64,000 nucleotides of DNA from Bimastos eiseni. Its lineage: Eukaryota > Annelida > Clitellata > Crassiclitellata > Lumbricidae. Below are positions 1 to 11,677 of the stretch, in pieces. How positions within the stretch are numbered: the stretch's first letter is position 1; each line of letters begins with the position of its first letter. The translations under genes were made by a program, and so were the position numbers. Below the pieces are notes generated by a model that was not told the origin of the DNA, made no database searches, and was given only the letters and a program-made list of their open reading frames with translations. The stretch lies in the NCBI GenBank assembly GCA_959347315.1, contig OY365814.1, positions 27,055,177 to 27,119,176 on the forward strand, read 5' to 3'.

Positions 1-351
1 GTTTACAAGTACAACCCGTCAAATTAATATGCATGCACTGACAGTAACCACAAATCATGGTAACAGAAGTAACAAAACCAAAGACGCCAAATTGGCCAAT
101 AAATTATGACACCCTGGCCAGCAGCAATGAATTAGCGCCTTTTCAGCCTCAGACGACTGTGCTTCCTAATATGCAGCACACATGGAAGAGGGATCAGCTT
201 TTCCTTAGATGGACGCTGCTCGGCTAAGATGATCCGAATACTTTAATCTCTCTGAGGATGATCTCCGCTCGAAGGTCACAAACCGCCTTGCATATAATCT
301 GCGGCTTCTGCAGCTTATACTACGGCGGTCCATTTGTCAATATGCCAACAA

Positions 352-670
352 ATTGCATACAAGATATATACACTTACATATATACACAATATATTATAAT
401 TACATACATACACTGGTCATTCTAGTATTAACATGTATACACACACAGTCACCCCTTCCCACACACACATTTGTGTGTGTATATAAATATGCAATTACAA
501 TTCTGCAGTTATATATAATTTACATATAACTACAACATACAGTATATATATACTGTATGGTGTGCAGTTGCCAGTCTGCAGTTATACATAAATTATAATT
601 ATATATACCATATAGTGTGCTGGTATATAATTATATATAAATATATATATATATACTGACATATTAACTG
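352..670. repeat. TA/CA-rich microsatellite tract
   Basis: Alternating runs of TATATA, ACACAC and GTGTGT, including an ACACACA/TGTGTGT inverted pair near 460-480 that could fold. This is low-complexity sequence with no coding potential. Confidence 0.85.
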
Positions 671-1774
671 CATAATACAGTTTTATATATGAGACTATAT
701 GAATAGAGGATTGCAGAGGGTGCCAGAAGGCGTCTGCGGCACTTTGGTAGACTGTACAGTGTACCCGCCATGCATCAGAATCAAGCATTCCCTCAGCGCA
801 ACACATACATTGGAATGTTTGGCATTTAGTACCAAGAGTACCTTGCACAGACGCACTGCACAGATATCATTGGCATATATATTTCTGAGCACATCCGATG
901 ATGTGACACAATCCGATATCTTCAACCTTTGACATTTCTTTCGGATGCTGTCGCCGTTTTCCACATCTATAGAGCTATATTAGTTACATGTATATATCGA
1001 TTTCGGACTGTCAAGCTCACCGACATATCGTATTTGTGTTTCCACATTTGCATCACAGCTTCTGCGCTATACGGCAAAACAATCATGCCATTCCTATATT
1101 GAAACTGGTCGAAAGAAATGTGTCTAATGCAATACCAGATCACGACGCATTATCACCAATCTGCAAATCATATAGCATCAGGATAAAGCGGTTCACACAA
1201 TAGATTTACATATTCGTAACAGCGACACATCAGCTTCTGCGGAGCTGCATGCATGGTAAATCACTTCATCAGACATTTGCTCAGAAAATAGTCGCTATTT
1301 TGTTCTGCAGGTCCATCAGCACTGCTTCAAACATTTCCTAAAATACTCAGCACACTATTTTCTCAAACTGTAGGTCAACACTTGAACTGGCCAGTGAGAT
1401 TTCGGGCAAGGCACTATAGAAAGAAATTGTGAGCAGTTAGGCCAACCTGGAGTTAAACCCTCAAGAGAATTCACATATGCCCTACTACACACTGCACACT
1501 TCAGACAAGTCAAATAAAGGCACACTCGTAGGCCTAAGTGTCAACTGCACGCTTTAAATTAAAAAAATACTATTTTAAAATGTGCGTTTTTTTTGTTAAC
1601 TGGTATTAGAATGTCATTACCCTTGTTTGTTTGGTGCCACTAGTTGAGGATCTTAAGAGACAAATGTAATTGCATTGGCTAAAATTAGAATTGTGTTAGT
1701 CGATTTCCTGTCTTGAGTCGGCAGACGAAGGTCGATCGATGATTCAGCAATTCATCTTTCTGAAAGAGATCTTC

Positions 1775-1800
1775 CTCTCTCTCTCTCTCTCTCTCTCTCT
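1775..1800. repeat. (CT)n microsatellite
   Basis: An uninterrupted CT dinucleotide run of about 13 units. Confidence 0.95.
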
Positions 1801-2212
1801 ATGGTCACCTCGGTAGCAAAGATAAAGCTGCGAGACGAGGATCAACGTATCAGACCCCGTGATCCTACTGTTGAATCTGCCTCGTGCCATGCCTAGCCTG
1901 TACATCAGCAGGCGCCCTTGTCACATTTTATCATCACGTTTGTTGGATAGAGCAATGCCCGTCGAGAGGAGGGGCAGGGGAAAATGCCTAGGGGCCAGGC
2001 GACTTTTAGGGGCGCGGACTTGGCCGGTAATCTAATCATGAAAAATATGATAAGCAGTACTGTTGTACGAAGTTTATGATTGACGCCTTTTCAAATGTCA
2101 TTTGCCTGGCGCTAGACAACTATCAGTTTAACTACAAGTATCTGAATATTACCGCACTTATCATTTTTCGCTATGAAACACGTCTAAGAGACCAGTGACT
2201 GCTCTGCCTAGT

Positions 2213-2281
2213 GGCCCGGAATTTCTCTACATTGGGGCCCGGAATTTCTCTGCATAGGGGCCCGGAATGTCTCTCTTTAGG
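2213..2281. repeat. 23-bp minisatellite, 3 copies
   Basis: The motif GGCCCGGAATTTCTCT recurs at 2,213, 2,236 and 2,259, a period of exactly 23 bp. Only a few substitutions separate the units. Confidence 0.85.
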
Positions 2282-4779
2282 TAGACATTCGGGTAGTGGC
2301 TACGTACTCAAAGAGAGTAACGAAAATCGGAAAGATTAATACTAGGACCCATTGTTTGTCCGAGTCAGAATATTGCCGAGTGCTACGATACTCGGGTCTA
2401 GCCGAGTTCCGAACCGAGTCTCGGTTCATCCCCAATAATAATAATAATAATTTCATAAATCCCATTATGTGGTTAGCTTGCTGTATTAAGGTTCAAATCT
2501 TAATTTTTGTAAGACGGGCATTCCACCAGTAGCCACAAATGAACTTGTTTATAGAATGAATATACTTACAGTACCTGCTACCTCTGTGCTCTCTAAACTT
2601 AAGCCTAAAAATTATGTAATGCTCAATGATTCATTGGGGTCCAACAAACGAAGTTTAGTGTATAAGTCTTCCTTTATTCATCCCAACTCATCAATAATTG
2701 CAATTCCAGTATGGTCACAAGCACCATTGCACCTCCATGGTCCTAACTAATGCAAGGGTCTTCAGTCACGCCGACGTGATGACAAATAGGGTACCAGTGA
2801 GTGCAGAAATTATTGCAGTGCCAGTAATCGAAGAAGTCCAGTTGAACTTTGGCATTTCAGTCCAGAGCGACAACTGAAAGCGATGGGCTTTTCCGCAACG
2901 AATTTCCCTGCAGGAGAAAATTTCTACATCCACTGGGTTTGATGCTAATCAATAAGTACGACCCGGCTAATCAAATTCCGCATTTGCTCTTTACTAGTGA
3001 GCCGATGGATCTAAAATTCTGGCCTTATTACACAGTGTTGCACATTTAAATTGGATGCCTGCCGCTGGTCACTCTTGTCCGCAAGCTATTTTGGAGTCAA
3101 ATGAAATAGACACTTTGTCTATCTTAGCACATCAAAGCTTATAAACTAAGCTATAGCCATTTTGTACTTACCTGCCAGGACAGGGTTTTAACAAAATGCT
3201 TGCATTTTAGCATTAAATTGCAGAGGTTTCATTTTCATTGGTCTGCCAATATCGCCTGGAATTCTTGGCACAGTCTTGATACGTCAATTTCACCACAGAC
3301 TGACCTTCTAAAGTTGCTGGATAACTTTGCAAACTGTCGCACTCACAGTCTCATGCTGTGCAAAAATTATAGTATGACATTTCTTGGTCTTTTTTAACGC
3401 AAGCACATTAAGCAAATTACTAAATTAGTCAATTACGTGTACTTGGCATGACCAAACATGGTTATATTTCAAAAGGTTTATATTCTTTAAACTGTTGCAA
3501 GTGTCCTACTATGGTATGCATGTAGGCCTATGCATTGTGGCTCTTAATTTAGTTTCAATAGTTTAAGCCAACTAACTTTCGTAAGTTACTACGGAGTACC
3601 AAGTTGCAGGCCTAGTTCTAATTAAATTTACCAATTACTAATTACGAATTTACATGAACCAAGTGGAAGTTTATTGGCAGTGATCCGGTATTCCACATCC
3701 TCAACGTTAGAGGATAACGGCCGCGCGCACAAGCCACAAGAGAAACTGCGGAATGAAATGTAGATTTGAGCGTTATCATCAGCATAGAAATTGTCGTTGA
3801 CTGTCAAGCAGCGTTCCTTGTGGCTTTAAGTATATCGTAAACAAAGAGAACCAGGTTGGAAACTTTTCAATTAAGCAATAGATGAGTGATAGCTATTTAA
3901 ATACACCGATTGAGTGCGTGGACTCAGTGGGCGAAGGGTAACGTCCCCTTTCCCACAGATTGAATCTTTCCATTATCTTTGTCTCTGAAGACTTTAAAGG
4001 AAGGATGCACTATAAATCATTTACCACTACGAAAAACTACAACATATCAATCTCATCATAAAACTGGTCTGCAAGGTCTTATGCATGTACCTGCTCTGCA
4101 TAAATAACTAAAAGAACTTACTGTGACCATGAACTTCAAGTTTCCAAAGTGTTAGCCTATTCTGCTCTTCTCTGGCCTTAAGACCAGAGACTGTCTTAAT
4201 CTAAAGGCACGAGAAGCACACAGTAGATTGACACTTGGGCCGATGTTAGGCTTGTAACACTCCCGAGCATTGAAGGGTAGTGCTATATAGGAGTACTGTT
4301 GCAATAGCAATTAAAAATTACAATCATATAAATACCTTTGCTCATCTTTCCTTGAAAATCTATGGTTTAATGATAAAACAGGTGTCAACAGGACCAGGTA
4401 GATTTCGTCAAAAATGATCCTTCATAAGTTCATAGGTTAAAATTTGTCAAGCTTCACATGTACAGCAGCCAACAGTGTTTTTGGTAACTTTATAGTTTGC
4501 AGATGAACACGAACAGCAAGAAGAGGGTTTGCCTACCCTTTTTGTGCCACACATGTCACTGCATGGCGAAATAATGCCTTCGATGACTTTGTATTTTCCG
4601 GATGAATTGAGAAAATCTTTTGCCAGCTCTAAAATACAATGACAATAATACACACCCAGGAAAACAGACCAATACATCAGATAAGACAGACCCATAGATC
4701 AGAGATGGCACACCTTTTCCTGCATACAACTTCCATTCCAATGTATATATCTGGTTATTAATAACTATGGGAACCTTTA

Positions 4780-5170
4780 TTGTTGCTATTATTATTATTA
4801 TTACTATTATTATTATTACTATTATTATTATTACTAATACTATTATTACTATTACTATTATTATTATTACTACTACTATCATTATTATTACTACTACTAT
4901 CATTATTATTACTATTACTGTATTACTATTACTATTACTGTATTACTATTACTATATTACTATTATTATTACTATTATTGTATTACTATTACTATTACTG
5001 TTTTACTATTACTATTACTGTTTTACTATTACTGTTCTACTATTACTATTACTGTTTTACTATTACTATTACTGTTTTACTATTACTATTACTGTTTTAC
5101 TATCACTATTACTGTTTTACTATTACTATTACTGTTTTACTATTGCTATCATTATTATTATTATTATTAT

Positions 5171-5205
<35 letters not shown>

Positions 5206-5419
5206 CTTCTACTGCTACCACTACCACTACTACTACTACCACTACCACTACTACTATTCTTCATCTTCTTTTTCCTTGTCTTCTTCTTCTTCTTCTTCTT
5301 ATTATTATTAATATTATTATTATTATTATTTGGGAAGAATTATATTACGAAAAATTATTATTATTATTATTGGTATTGTTATTGTTATCGCAATCGTCAT
5401 CGTCAACGCCATCGTCATT

Positions 5420-5457
<38 letters not shown>

Positions 5458-5470
5458 TATTATTATTACT
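4780..5470. repeat. Long ATT/ACT trinucleotide satellite with higher-order units
   Basis: About 700 bp built from ATT, ACT, CTT, CCT and CAT triplets. The middle part (about 4,915-5,140) is organised into units of roughly 18-20 bp ending in ACTGTTTT. It is followed by (ACT)n, (CTT)n and finally (ATC)n. Open reading frames through it encode only Leu/Tyr/Ile/Thr homopolymers and are artefacts of the triplet period. Confidence 0.95.
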
Positions 5471-6130
5471 GTAGTTGGTATAGTCAAAAGAAGGTCTGAG
5501 TCTGGTTTTCAAGGGAATCATATTATAATTATGCTTGCGAACAGCTAAGCTCTGAACATTCTCAAAGTGAATCAGTTACTACCTGTGATCACAGCTGTGA
5601 ATGAATCACAATATACCAGTTCAACTTTATAGATACATGTGGAAATGGATGCAATATCCAGAGATTATTTCGGTTATCAAGTGCAGGGGTCAAGTACAAG
5701 CACAGTGAATCTTCAGTCTAAGGCTGCATGCAGATTACAAAAATCCAATAAACCTGTGTGGCGAAATAAGGCGGCTTACACATAATCGCGGTATGAATTA
5801 CTTCTATCAGAGTATAAAGCTGACAGCAGCTCCAATTGTCTGGTTGGGCTCAACGATCTGTTCTCTGATATAACATAACATAACAAGGGTTTAAAGTGGT
5901 TCACAAGACGTTTAATCTGTGTTAAAACCACTATAAAGAATGAACTTTATCCAAGAATATCGATAGATGGAAAAATCCTCTAATTATCTAGCGCCGCATC
6001 AGAGCCGCAATCACACAAAGCAGGCTATGAATCGCACAGTAATTCTAATTAGAAAACTTAAAGCACAATATGATTTCAATTTATTAAGAAAACCCCAGAA
6101 CATGAATAAACCTATGGCTAGAGGCGGTAG

Positions 6131-6234
6131 TTGCAGTTTAACGAAACTGTGTGATAATATAGATCATTAGTGTCGCCCTCGTCCTTTACCCAGACTTGGA
6201 CACGGCACTGTCTGAGTTCTAGCGGTGGCGGGGC
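6131..6234. repeat. Dispersed repeat family A, copy 1
   Basis: A stretch of about 100 bp centred on GTCGCCCTCGTCCTTTA and ending AGCGGTGGCGGGG recurs at 16,665-16,770 and, shorter, at 28,299-28,373, all in the same orientation. No terminal inverted repeat or coding content is visible. It may be a SINE fragment or retrotransposon end. Confidence 0.7.
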
Positions 6235-6846
6235 TATGCCCAGAGGGTGCCACAAAGTTCATTATAAAGACGCGTTGGCAAGCACCCTATTTTGGACTTA
6301 CTCCAAAGCACATCATGACGCTAGCTCTATACGACGAGTAGGTTTATAGCTTTAAACGGGAAGAAAGGAACGAAGACTTGCTCGACGGTGTATCCTAAAT
6401 AGATTATCTGTCTGCGGCATTTAATGTAAAATCTAAATGTACACGGTACACGTTTTTACATAGGCCTGTAGCTCGAAACCTGCTCACGTGGTCGCATGTT
6501 GGACAGCACTGGATCTAGAGTCTGAAACGGTCATACGTAGCAGGCACAAATCGCCTGATCAAAGCAATAAACCACACTGCCTATTATACACGTCCCGTAA
6601 TATTGCTGCCACATAGCAGCTCGCGATCCATCGCCAAAATACGCATGTAGGTACAATGTACGAACTAGGAAGCAATCATTCGCTGGTGCGTGCGTTGTTC
6701 AGACAGATAAACAGATAATGCACGCGCACATTGAACGTTGACATTGCATATATCTGCAGCAGGTTGTGAGTTTCACACGAGGCAGCGGATTTGAACTCCA
6801 AACGCTGAAGCAGAAACTTGACCATAACCAGGGCCGTACCTAGCTA

Positions 6847-7325
6847 AGTAGTATAAGGAGTACAAGAACTGAAGACGGGGGGAGGTCGATCCTTCTGCTG
6901 GACGTACAAAGAGACGTACGCACACGGACAAGAGGCTTACGCACACGGACAAGCAGGCATACGCACACGGACAAACACACAGAGACGCATACGCACACGG
7001 ACAAGCACACGGACACGTACAAATCACACATACAAAGACGCATACACACACATACATACATACAGAGACAGGCACACATACAAGCACACAGACACGCGCA
7101 CAGACACGCGCACAGACACGCACACAGACACGCACACATACATACGCACACATACAAGCACACATACACAAACATACGCACACATACATACATACATACA
7201 TACATACTATGACACGCACACATACACGCACATATACGCGCATACACACGAAGAAAAACGCCCATTTTTGGTTTACGGCTCAGTCATTGGCGGAACGGCG
7301 GGGGCTGGCCCTTCCTTTTCCCCTA
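6847..7325. repeat. Polinton left terminal inverted repeat
   Basis: It matches the complement of 12,732-13,315. The outer 60 bp are unique sequence, followed by about 340 bp of ACGCACACGGACA-type minisatellite, then a conserved inner block containing TTTACGGCTCAGTCA near 7,273 and GGCTGGCCCTTCC near 7,304. The two arms differ in length because the minisatellite parts have expanded differently. Confidence 0.93.
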
Positions 7326-7558
7326 GGGCGGCGCGCTCATCAAAGGACCGCCGTAGGTCGTAAAATTGAGGAAATCCATACGGTATAGGAACTCAAACAA
7401 AAATATCGTTTAAATACGCGCCAACAGTGGATCGTTTTATTTAGGTTCCACATAAATGCAACGATCAACATCCCACCAATTCTGTGATCTAAAATTCAAT
7501 CGATGCTTAGGTCTCGTGCGGGATTTGACTAACCTACTTACTAAAGGACATTAGACGA

Positions 7559-7861
7559 TTGTTTATCTATAAAACTTTGGAAATTAGCGACGCTCGTTTG
7601 GTATCTACGACGAACTCGAAGCATAAACTGATCGCTTCGCGACATACGAAAATTAACGACATGTGCCGCTCCATCGTATACGTAAAAGAACGCGATTTTG
7701 CAGAAACGGCAAAATCGGCCGAGAATTCCGAAGCGGACGTCGAAGATATCGTAAAGTCGCCAACGATGGGCGAAACGGAAGTTGTTGAAGGGTCATCGAA
7801 AGAAGAATTGTCTGATTCGAGCGGAGACAGTTGCGATGGCAGCGATGGCGAGAAATTTTAA
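7559..7861 (+). CDS. Polinton acidic protein of unknown function, possible N-terminal half of a RING protein
   Basis: This is a 100-residue open frame that I do not recognise as a family. The first 60 residues are mixed and basic; the last 40 are strongly acidic and serine-rich, with clusters such as SSKEELSDSSGDSCDGSDG. It ends in the middle of what looks like a longer coding region. A second frame that overlaps its last 30 bp continues with a RING-like cysteine arrangement, so a frameshift near 7,850 may have split one gene. It sits just inside the left inverted repeat, where other Polintons often carry variable accessory genes. The start codon is uncertain; an internal Met at residue 35 (MCRS) is also possible. 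Confidence 0.4.
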   Translation: MFIYKTLEISDARLVSTTNSKHKLIASRHTKINDMCRSIVYVKERDFAETAKSAENSEADVEDIVKSPTMGETEVVEGSSKEELSDSSGDSCDGSDGEKF

Positions 7862-8098
7862 CAGAATACAGATTAAAATGCGCTAGGAAGGAAAATGAAA
7901 CTCTGAAAACGATGTTGATATGCAGACATTGTCGTTCGCGCGGCGTTGAATCCATGTCTCTGCCTTGCGCTCGAAAATTGCGCGGATATACTGGACTCGT
8001 GTCCTCTGTGTTCGGAGCATATATTGGGAACGGTCAGAATTTATATGGTCTAAAAGTATATAAATTTATTTCGGATCGCGAAACATTCACTCTCGAGC
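7831..8098 (+). pseudogene. Truncated RING-finger-like remnant
   Basis: The frame opened at 7,831 contains C-x2-C-x11-C (ICRHC followed by SLPC) at residues 31-46. That is the spacing of the first half of inhibitor-of-apoptosis-type RING fingers, preceded by the charged helix-like segment KENETLK that such RINGs often have. The Gly-His expected after the third Cys is Ala-Arg, and no second half follows, so zinc binding would be lost. The frame runs on without homology and into the ATPase gene in another frame. The RING assignment rests on spacing alone. Confidence 0.4.
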
Positions 8099-8710
8099 AT
8101 GGATCCAACTTGGCAACACCCGTTTTCAACAATAATAAGCGGCCCCAGCGGGTCGGGAAAGATACAGTTTACTCTTAGATTCATCGATCACTTACCGCAT
8201 ATGGTGAAACCCGCGATCGATAAAATTTTATGGTGTTATGGAATATATCAAGAAATATTTGACGGTTATCCACAAATTCAATTTCACGAAGGTCTACGGA
8301 CTTGAATATTTTCGACGGCAAAGAGAGAACTGCTCGTTTTGGACGATTTGATGAGCGAGACCGACGACCGCGTTACAAAAATCTTTACCAAGATAGGTCA
8401 TCACAGAAACGTTTCCGTCTTATACCTGACGCAAAATATATTATACAAAGGCAAGCATACGAGAACGATAAGTCTGAACGCTCATTATTTGGTTCTCTTC
8501 AAAAACGTTAGAGATTCCACGGAAGTTGCAAATTTGGCTAGGCAAATGTTTCCCGGAAAGTCCAATATCATGTTGCAAGCTTTCGGCGATGCTACCATGG
8601 CGCCTTTCGGTTATCTATTGGTCGATTTAAGACCGGATACCGACGAGAGATGTCGATTTAGGAAGAACATTTTTCCGGGCGAGAAACATTACGTCTACGT
8701 TAACAAGTAA
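8099..8710 (+). pseudogene. Polinton genome-packaging ATPase (FtsK/HerA-type), broken
   Basis: Packaging ATPases of this family power DNA entry into the particle. The ATG at 8,099 opens a frame with a Walker A loop GPSGSGKI (residues 15-22), in which the usual final Thr/Ser is Ile. A Walker B strand LLVLDD lies at 8,330-8,347. The C-terminal part contains LYLTQN, the sensor-like strand typical of the family, and ends KHYVYVNK before the stop at 8,708-8,710. Between 8,296 and 8,335 the best-matching reading moves into the +1 neighbour frame and back, passing an in-frame TGA; these are two small compensating indels. Length without breaks is about 200 residues, normal for a Polinton ATPase. It is almost certainly inactive. 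Confidence 0.88.
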
Positions 8711-8758
8711 AAACTATATAGCTATTCGGAAGCACGGTTCTGTAGTCATTCGATAAAA

Positions 8759-9120
8759 ATGTCTTCGAGATTGAAAAAGTATTTCGCCAAATTATCGTTA
8801 CTGAAGGAAGCGACTGCCAAAGCGAGGAGAAATATCCTGAAAGATTGCAGCAAAGGTCTCTTGCATTGCTTGTGCGAGTGCACCAACAATGTTTTAAAAG
8901 GTAATGTTCCCCTCACAAAGCCTCAGAAGAACAAACTGAAGCGTTTTTAAGAAGAAGTTGCGGGATCTGGCGTCGAAGAAGTTCGCGCAGAATCTAAAAA
9001 GGAAATTGTACAATCCGGAGGATTCTTGGGCGCGTTACTGACGCCGGTGCTTTCGCTTCTCGGCTCCCTGCTGATACCGAAGCTCATACCTCAAAATGGA
9101 TATCGTCATGAATTACGCGA
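8759..9120 (+). pseudogene. Polinton small basic protein with hydrophobic tail, frameshifted
   Basis: The ATG at 8,759 opens 63 residues: a basic helical region, then CECTNNVLKGNVPLT and a lysine-rich stretch, stopping at 8,948-8,950. The same gene appears to continue in the next frame (basic, from about 8,949) and again in the original frame from about 9,010, where a Gly/Leu/Pro-rich hydrophobic segment (GGFLGALLTPVLSLLGSLL) resembles a membrane-active tail. Proteins of this architecture recur in Polintons and adintoviruses next to the ATPase; their role is not established. Two frameshifts separate the parts. The end overlaps the start of the next gene. Confidence 0.7.
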
Positions 9121-9788
9121 AGCAAATGGTTTTGGTGGAGCCACGACAGATTGAAAAGTATAAGGAAACCATGTTGGATAAGACTCTGTCAAAGTTGGAC
9201 GGAGAAATGTACGAGATCTTACACAGAAACGTGGCCGACGACGAAAAAGCCAAACACTATTCCAACAGTCTAAGACGGTACTTGAACATCGACAAGCCCG
9301 AAGTCGTTACCATATTTAACTCCGACGAGTCCAAAAATGTTGAAGAAGCGATAAAAGTCGAGGATTCGCCGCAACGATCGACCGACGTAGAAGATCTCGT
9401 ACTAGACAACATTCCAAAAAAGTGGAAATCTCAAGCTTCTCGTCTTTTGACTCATATCAAAAACCATCCAGAAGTCGGATGGAGCGAAAAAGGAGAACTC
9501 GTTTTGAATAATACGACTATTCCTAAAATGCACGTCGTCGACTTGGTTAACGATCTGGTGAGAAAAAGAACTTCGACGCGCGTGCCCAACGGATGGAGAC
9601 GTCTCGCCGACGCTTTAAAAGACCACAACATACCTCACGAGTTAATCGGGAACGAAGACAGATGGAACTATTTTAACGGATCGTCGAACTCTGCCGAGTC
9701 AGTAACTTCGATCACCGGACGAAGATCGACCGCGTCGTCGATCGGGCGCAAAAAGCAGCGAAAGACGTTGAAGTGGGCTCTTTACTAA
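9096..9788 (+). CDS. Conserved Polinton protein of unknown function
   Basis: A 230-residue frame with no internal stop, the only long Polinton gene here that looks intact. The N-terminal 70 residues are helical, with MNYAKQMVLVEP and the acidic-basic stretch around DDEKAKHYSNSLRRYL. A low-complexity acidic linker follows (about 80-105). The C-terminal domain (about 108-195) contains KKWKSQASRLL, a Trp-Ser turn at GWSEKGELV, and VDLVNDLVRKR, and the protein ends in a lysine-rich tail. I recognise the layout as a protein commonly found upstream of or near the integrase in invertebrate Polintons, but no function is known to me. Its stop codon overlaps the integrase start by one base (TAATG at 9,786-9,790). 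Confidence 0.75.
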   Translation: MDIVMNYAKQMVLVEPRQIEKYKETMLDKTLSKLDGEMYEILHRNVADDEKAKHYSNSLRRYLNIDKPEVVTIFNSDESKNVEEAIKVEDSPQRSTDVEDLVLDNIPKKWKSQASRLLTHIKNHPEVGWSEKGELVLNNTTIPKMHVVDLVNDLVRKRTSTRVPNGWRRLADALKDHNIPHELIGNEDRWNYFNGSSNSAESVTSITGRRSTASSIGRKKQRKTLKWALY

Positions 9789-10830
9789 TGGAGTCGTATT
9801 TCGATCTGAAGCATCCGGCCAGTTTCGGATGCGTGGAAACATTAAAGAGACATTTAAAAGAGCGAATTAAATCTAAAGCTTTGAAAACTTGGTTATCGGA
9901 TAAAGACGCTTATACTTTGCATAAACCCGTCAGACTAAAATTTAGACGTAGAAAAACTTTCGCGGTAGGTATAGTAGTATATGATTTGTGGCAGGCCGAT
10001 TTGGCCGACGTTTCTTTTCTGTCAAAATATAACGATAAAAATAAATATCTGTTAACGTGCATCGATGTGTTTTCCAAATACGCGAGAGTTCTCCCGCCTA
10101 AATCAAAGACAGGATCCGCGCTGACAGAAGCTTTTTCGGCGATGTTGAACGATGGATCGCACCTCGCTCACTTGCAGACGGATAAAGGCACCTAATTAAT
10201 CAACAGATCCTTTCAGACTCTGCTGCGCAAAAATGCCATTCTTTTCTACACTTCCGAAAACGAGGATATCAAAGCGGCCGTCGTAGAGAGATTTAATCGT
10301 ACCCTCAAAACCAAAGTGTGAAAATATTTCACGCACGGGAACACGCATCGGTACGTCGACGTTTTGCCCGATCTCGTATATTCATACAACGAAACGTTTC
10401 ATAGAAGCATAGGCATGGGTTCGGCTGGTGTTTCCCTAGAAAAGGAAGAAGTCGTGAGAAAGCGCCTATTCGGCGAAAAGAAGAGACCGGCGGTTTGGAA
10501 TTACGAGAATGGCGACCAGGTGAGAATAAGTAAGGCCAGAATAGAGTTCAAAAAGGGCTACCTACCTTCGTGGTCTGACGAAATTTTCGCTATATCGGGT
10601 CGAATACCTTCCGATCCCGTAACGTACGAATTTACGGATTAGAACGGCGAGAAAGTAAAAGCTAATTCTATCAAGAAGAATTGCAACGCGTTTCTACAGA
10701 AGACGACGTTTACAAAGTGGAAGCGATATTAAAAACTCGCAAACTAGGCAAAAAATTGGAATATTTCGTAAAGTTGAAAGGTTACGACGACAGTTTTAAT
10801 TCTTGGACATTTGATATATTGGATACTTAA
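9788..10830 (+). pseudogene. Polinton retroviral-type integrase with C-terminal chromodomain, broken
   Basis: Integrases of the DDE superfamily insert the excised element into host DNA. From the ATG at 9,788 the frame reads through YTLHKPVR and WQADLADV (Asp71) to LQTDKGT (Asp132), where a TAA at 10,193-10,195 interrupts. In the same frame, AAVVERFNRT supplies Glu168, so the catalytic triad keeps the canonical D,D-35-E spacing. A second stop (TGA, 10,319-10,321) and a third (TAG, 10,640-10,642) follow. After a frameshift, 10,702-10,830 encodes a chromodomain (VYKVEAILKTR, FVKLKGY, SWTF) ending in a proper stop. A chromodomain at this position is a Polinton hallmark. Three stops and one frameshift make it inactive. 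Confidence 0.94.
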
Positions 10831-10873
10831 ACGTCTTTCGATTCAGATCGATCGCGTATACGGTTGGTATAGG

Positions 10874-11677
10874 ATGGCTCACTTTTGTCTCACGTTACCG
10901 AGCAACAGCTCCGCGAACTACTATCCGGATAAAAAGATCACGCGATTTCCCACGAGATTAGAGAAAACCGTATCTCTGTACGGCGATTGGGAAGTGGGTT
11001 TGGTCGAAATGCAATACGCTCGCAGTTGGAATAATTTATTCAGAGAGTAAGGTAGAGTTCACTATTCTCAAACCGCCGTCCAAAACGGCAACCAGATTTG
11101 CGTACATCACACTACACGTATCCCGGTCGGATACTACGAATCCCTTTCCAGCATCGTGCATTACATAAACTATCATATGGAAGAATTTGCGAAAAAGTCG
11201 GAACTCACAGACTTTCCGACCTTTAGTTATAACGTCGTAACGAAACGCTTCCACGGAGAAATAAGCGAAGGCGCGAGTCTGATATTTTCACCGCCTCTAA
11301 GTTCTATGTTGGGCATCGAGTCGCGTCAGAATCCCATACAACATTTCGAGGACGAGCTGTTAAGTTTTAGATCGGGTAGCGCGTGCGACGTAAATCGAGG
11401 ATTTAATTCCCTTTTCGTATACTGCAACTTGTTGGAACACGTTATGGTCGGGGATACCAAAGTTCCTCTACTTCGTATCGTACGGATTTCGGGAAAAAAC
11501 GGCGATATCGTCGACACCACGTACGAAAAGCCTCAATACGTACCCTTACAGCAGAAACATTTTGATTCTATCGAGATAGATATAAGGAACGACGTCGGTC
11601 TACCCATACCATTCGAAACCGGGAAAGTGTTGATAACGCTTCATTTCAGATTGCGCAAAATCCCATATCTATTATAA
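10874..11677 (+). pseudogene. Polinton minor capsid (penton-like jelly-roll) candidate, one stop
   Basis: The ATG at 10,874 begins MAHFCLTLPSNSS, and the frame ends with VLITLHFRLRKIPYLL before TAA at 11,675-11,677. It spans 267 codons. A single in-frame TAA at 11,048-11,050 interrupts it about a fifth of the way through; there is no frameshift. Proteins with this beginning (LTLPSNSS, then a WEVGLVEMQY strand) and a β-rich end are common in Polintons, between the integrase and the pVI-like gene. Assignment to the penton-like minor capsid role is inference from size and gene order. The stop overlaps the next gene's ATG by one base. Confidence 0.75.

Larger units (their letters stand above)
1..6820. 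other. Intergenic, repeat-rich, no gene recognised
   Basis: No open reading frame here resembles a protein I know, and no run of splice-bounded exons is visible. The stretch holds the simple repeats and dispersed repeat copy listed separately. The remainder is plain AT-rich sequence in which I see nothing that supports a gene. Confidence 0.6.

Noticed and set aside
4767..5548. Reading frames of 72-239 residues across the triplet satellite
   Set aside because: They encode only Leu/Ile/Tyr/Thr runs and exist because a triplet repeat has no stops in some frames.
6773..7265. Cys/Val/Tyr-rich minus-strand frames
   Set aside because: They lie in the GTGTGC minisatellite of the Polinton left inverted repeat; the mirrored frames at 12,832-13,368 have the same origin.
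7330..8090. Polymerase B remnant in the Polinton
   Set aside because: I looked for palm or exonuclease motifs (such as YxDTDS) in all frames between the left repeat and the ATPase and found none; the space is also too short.
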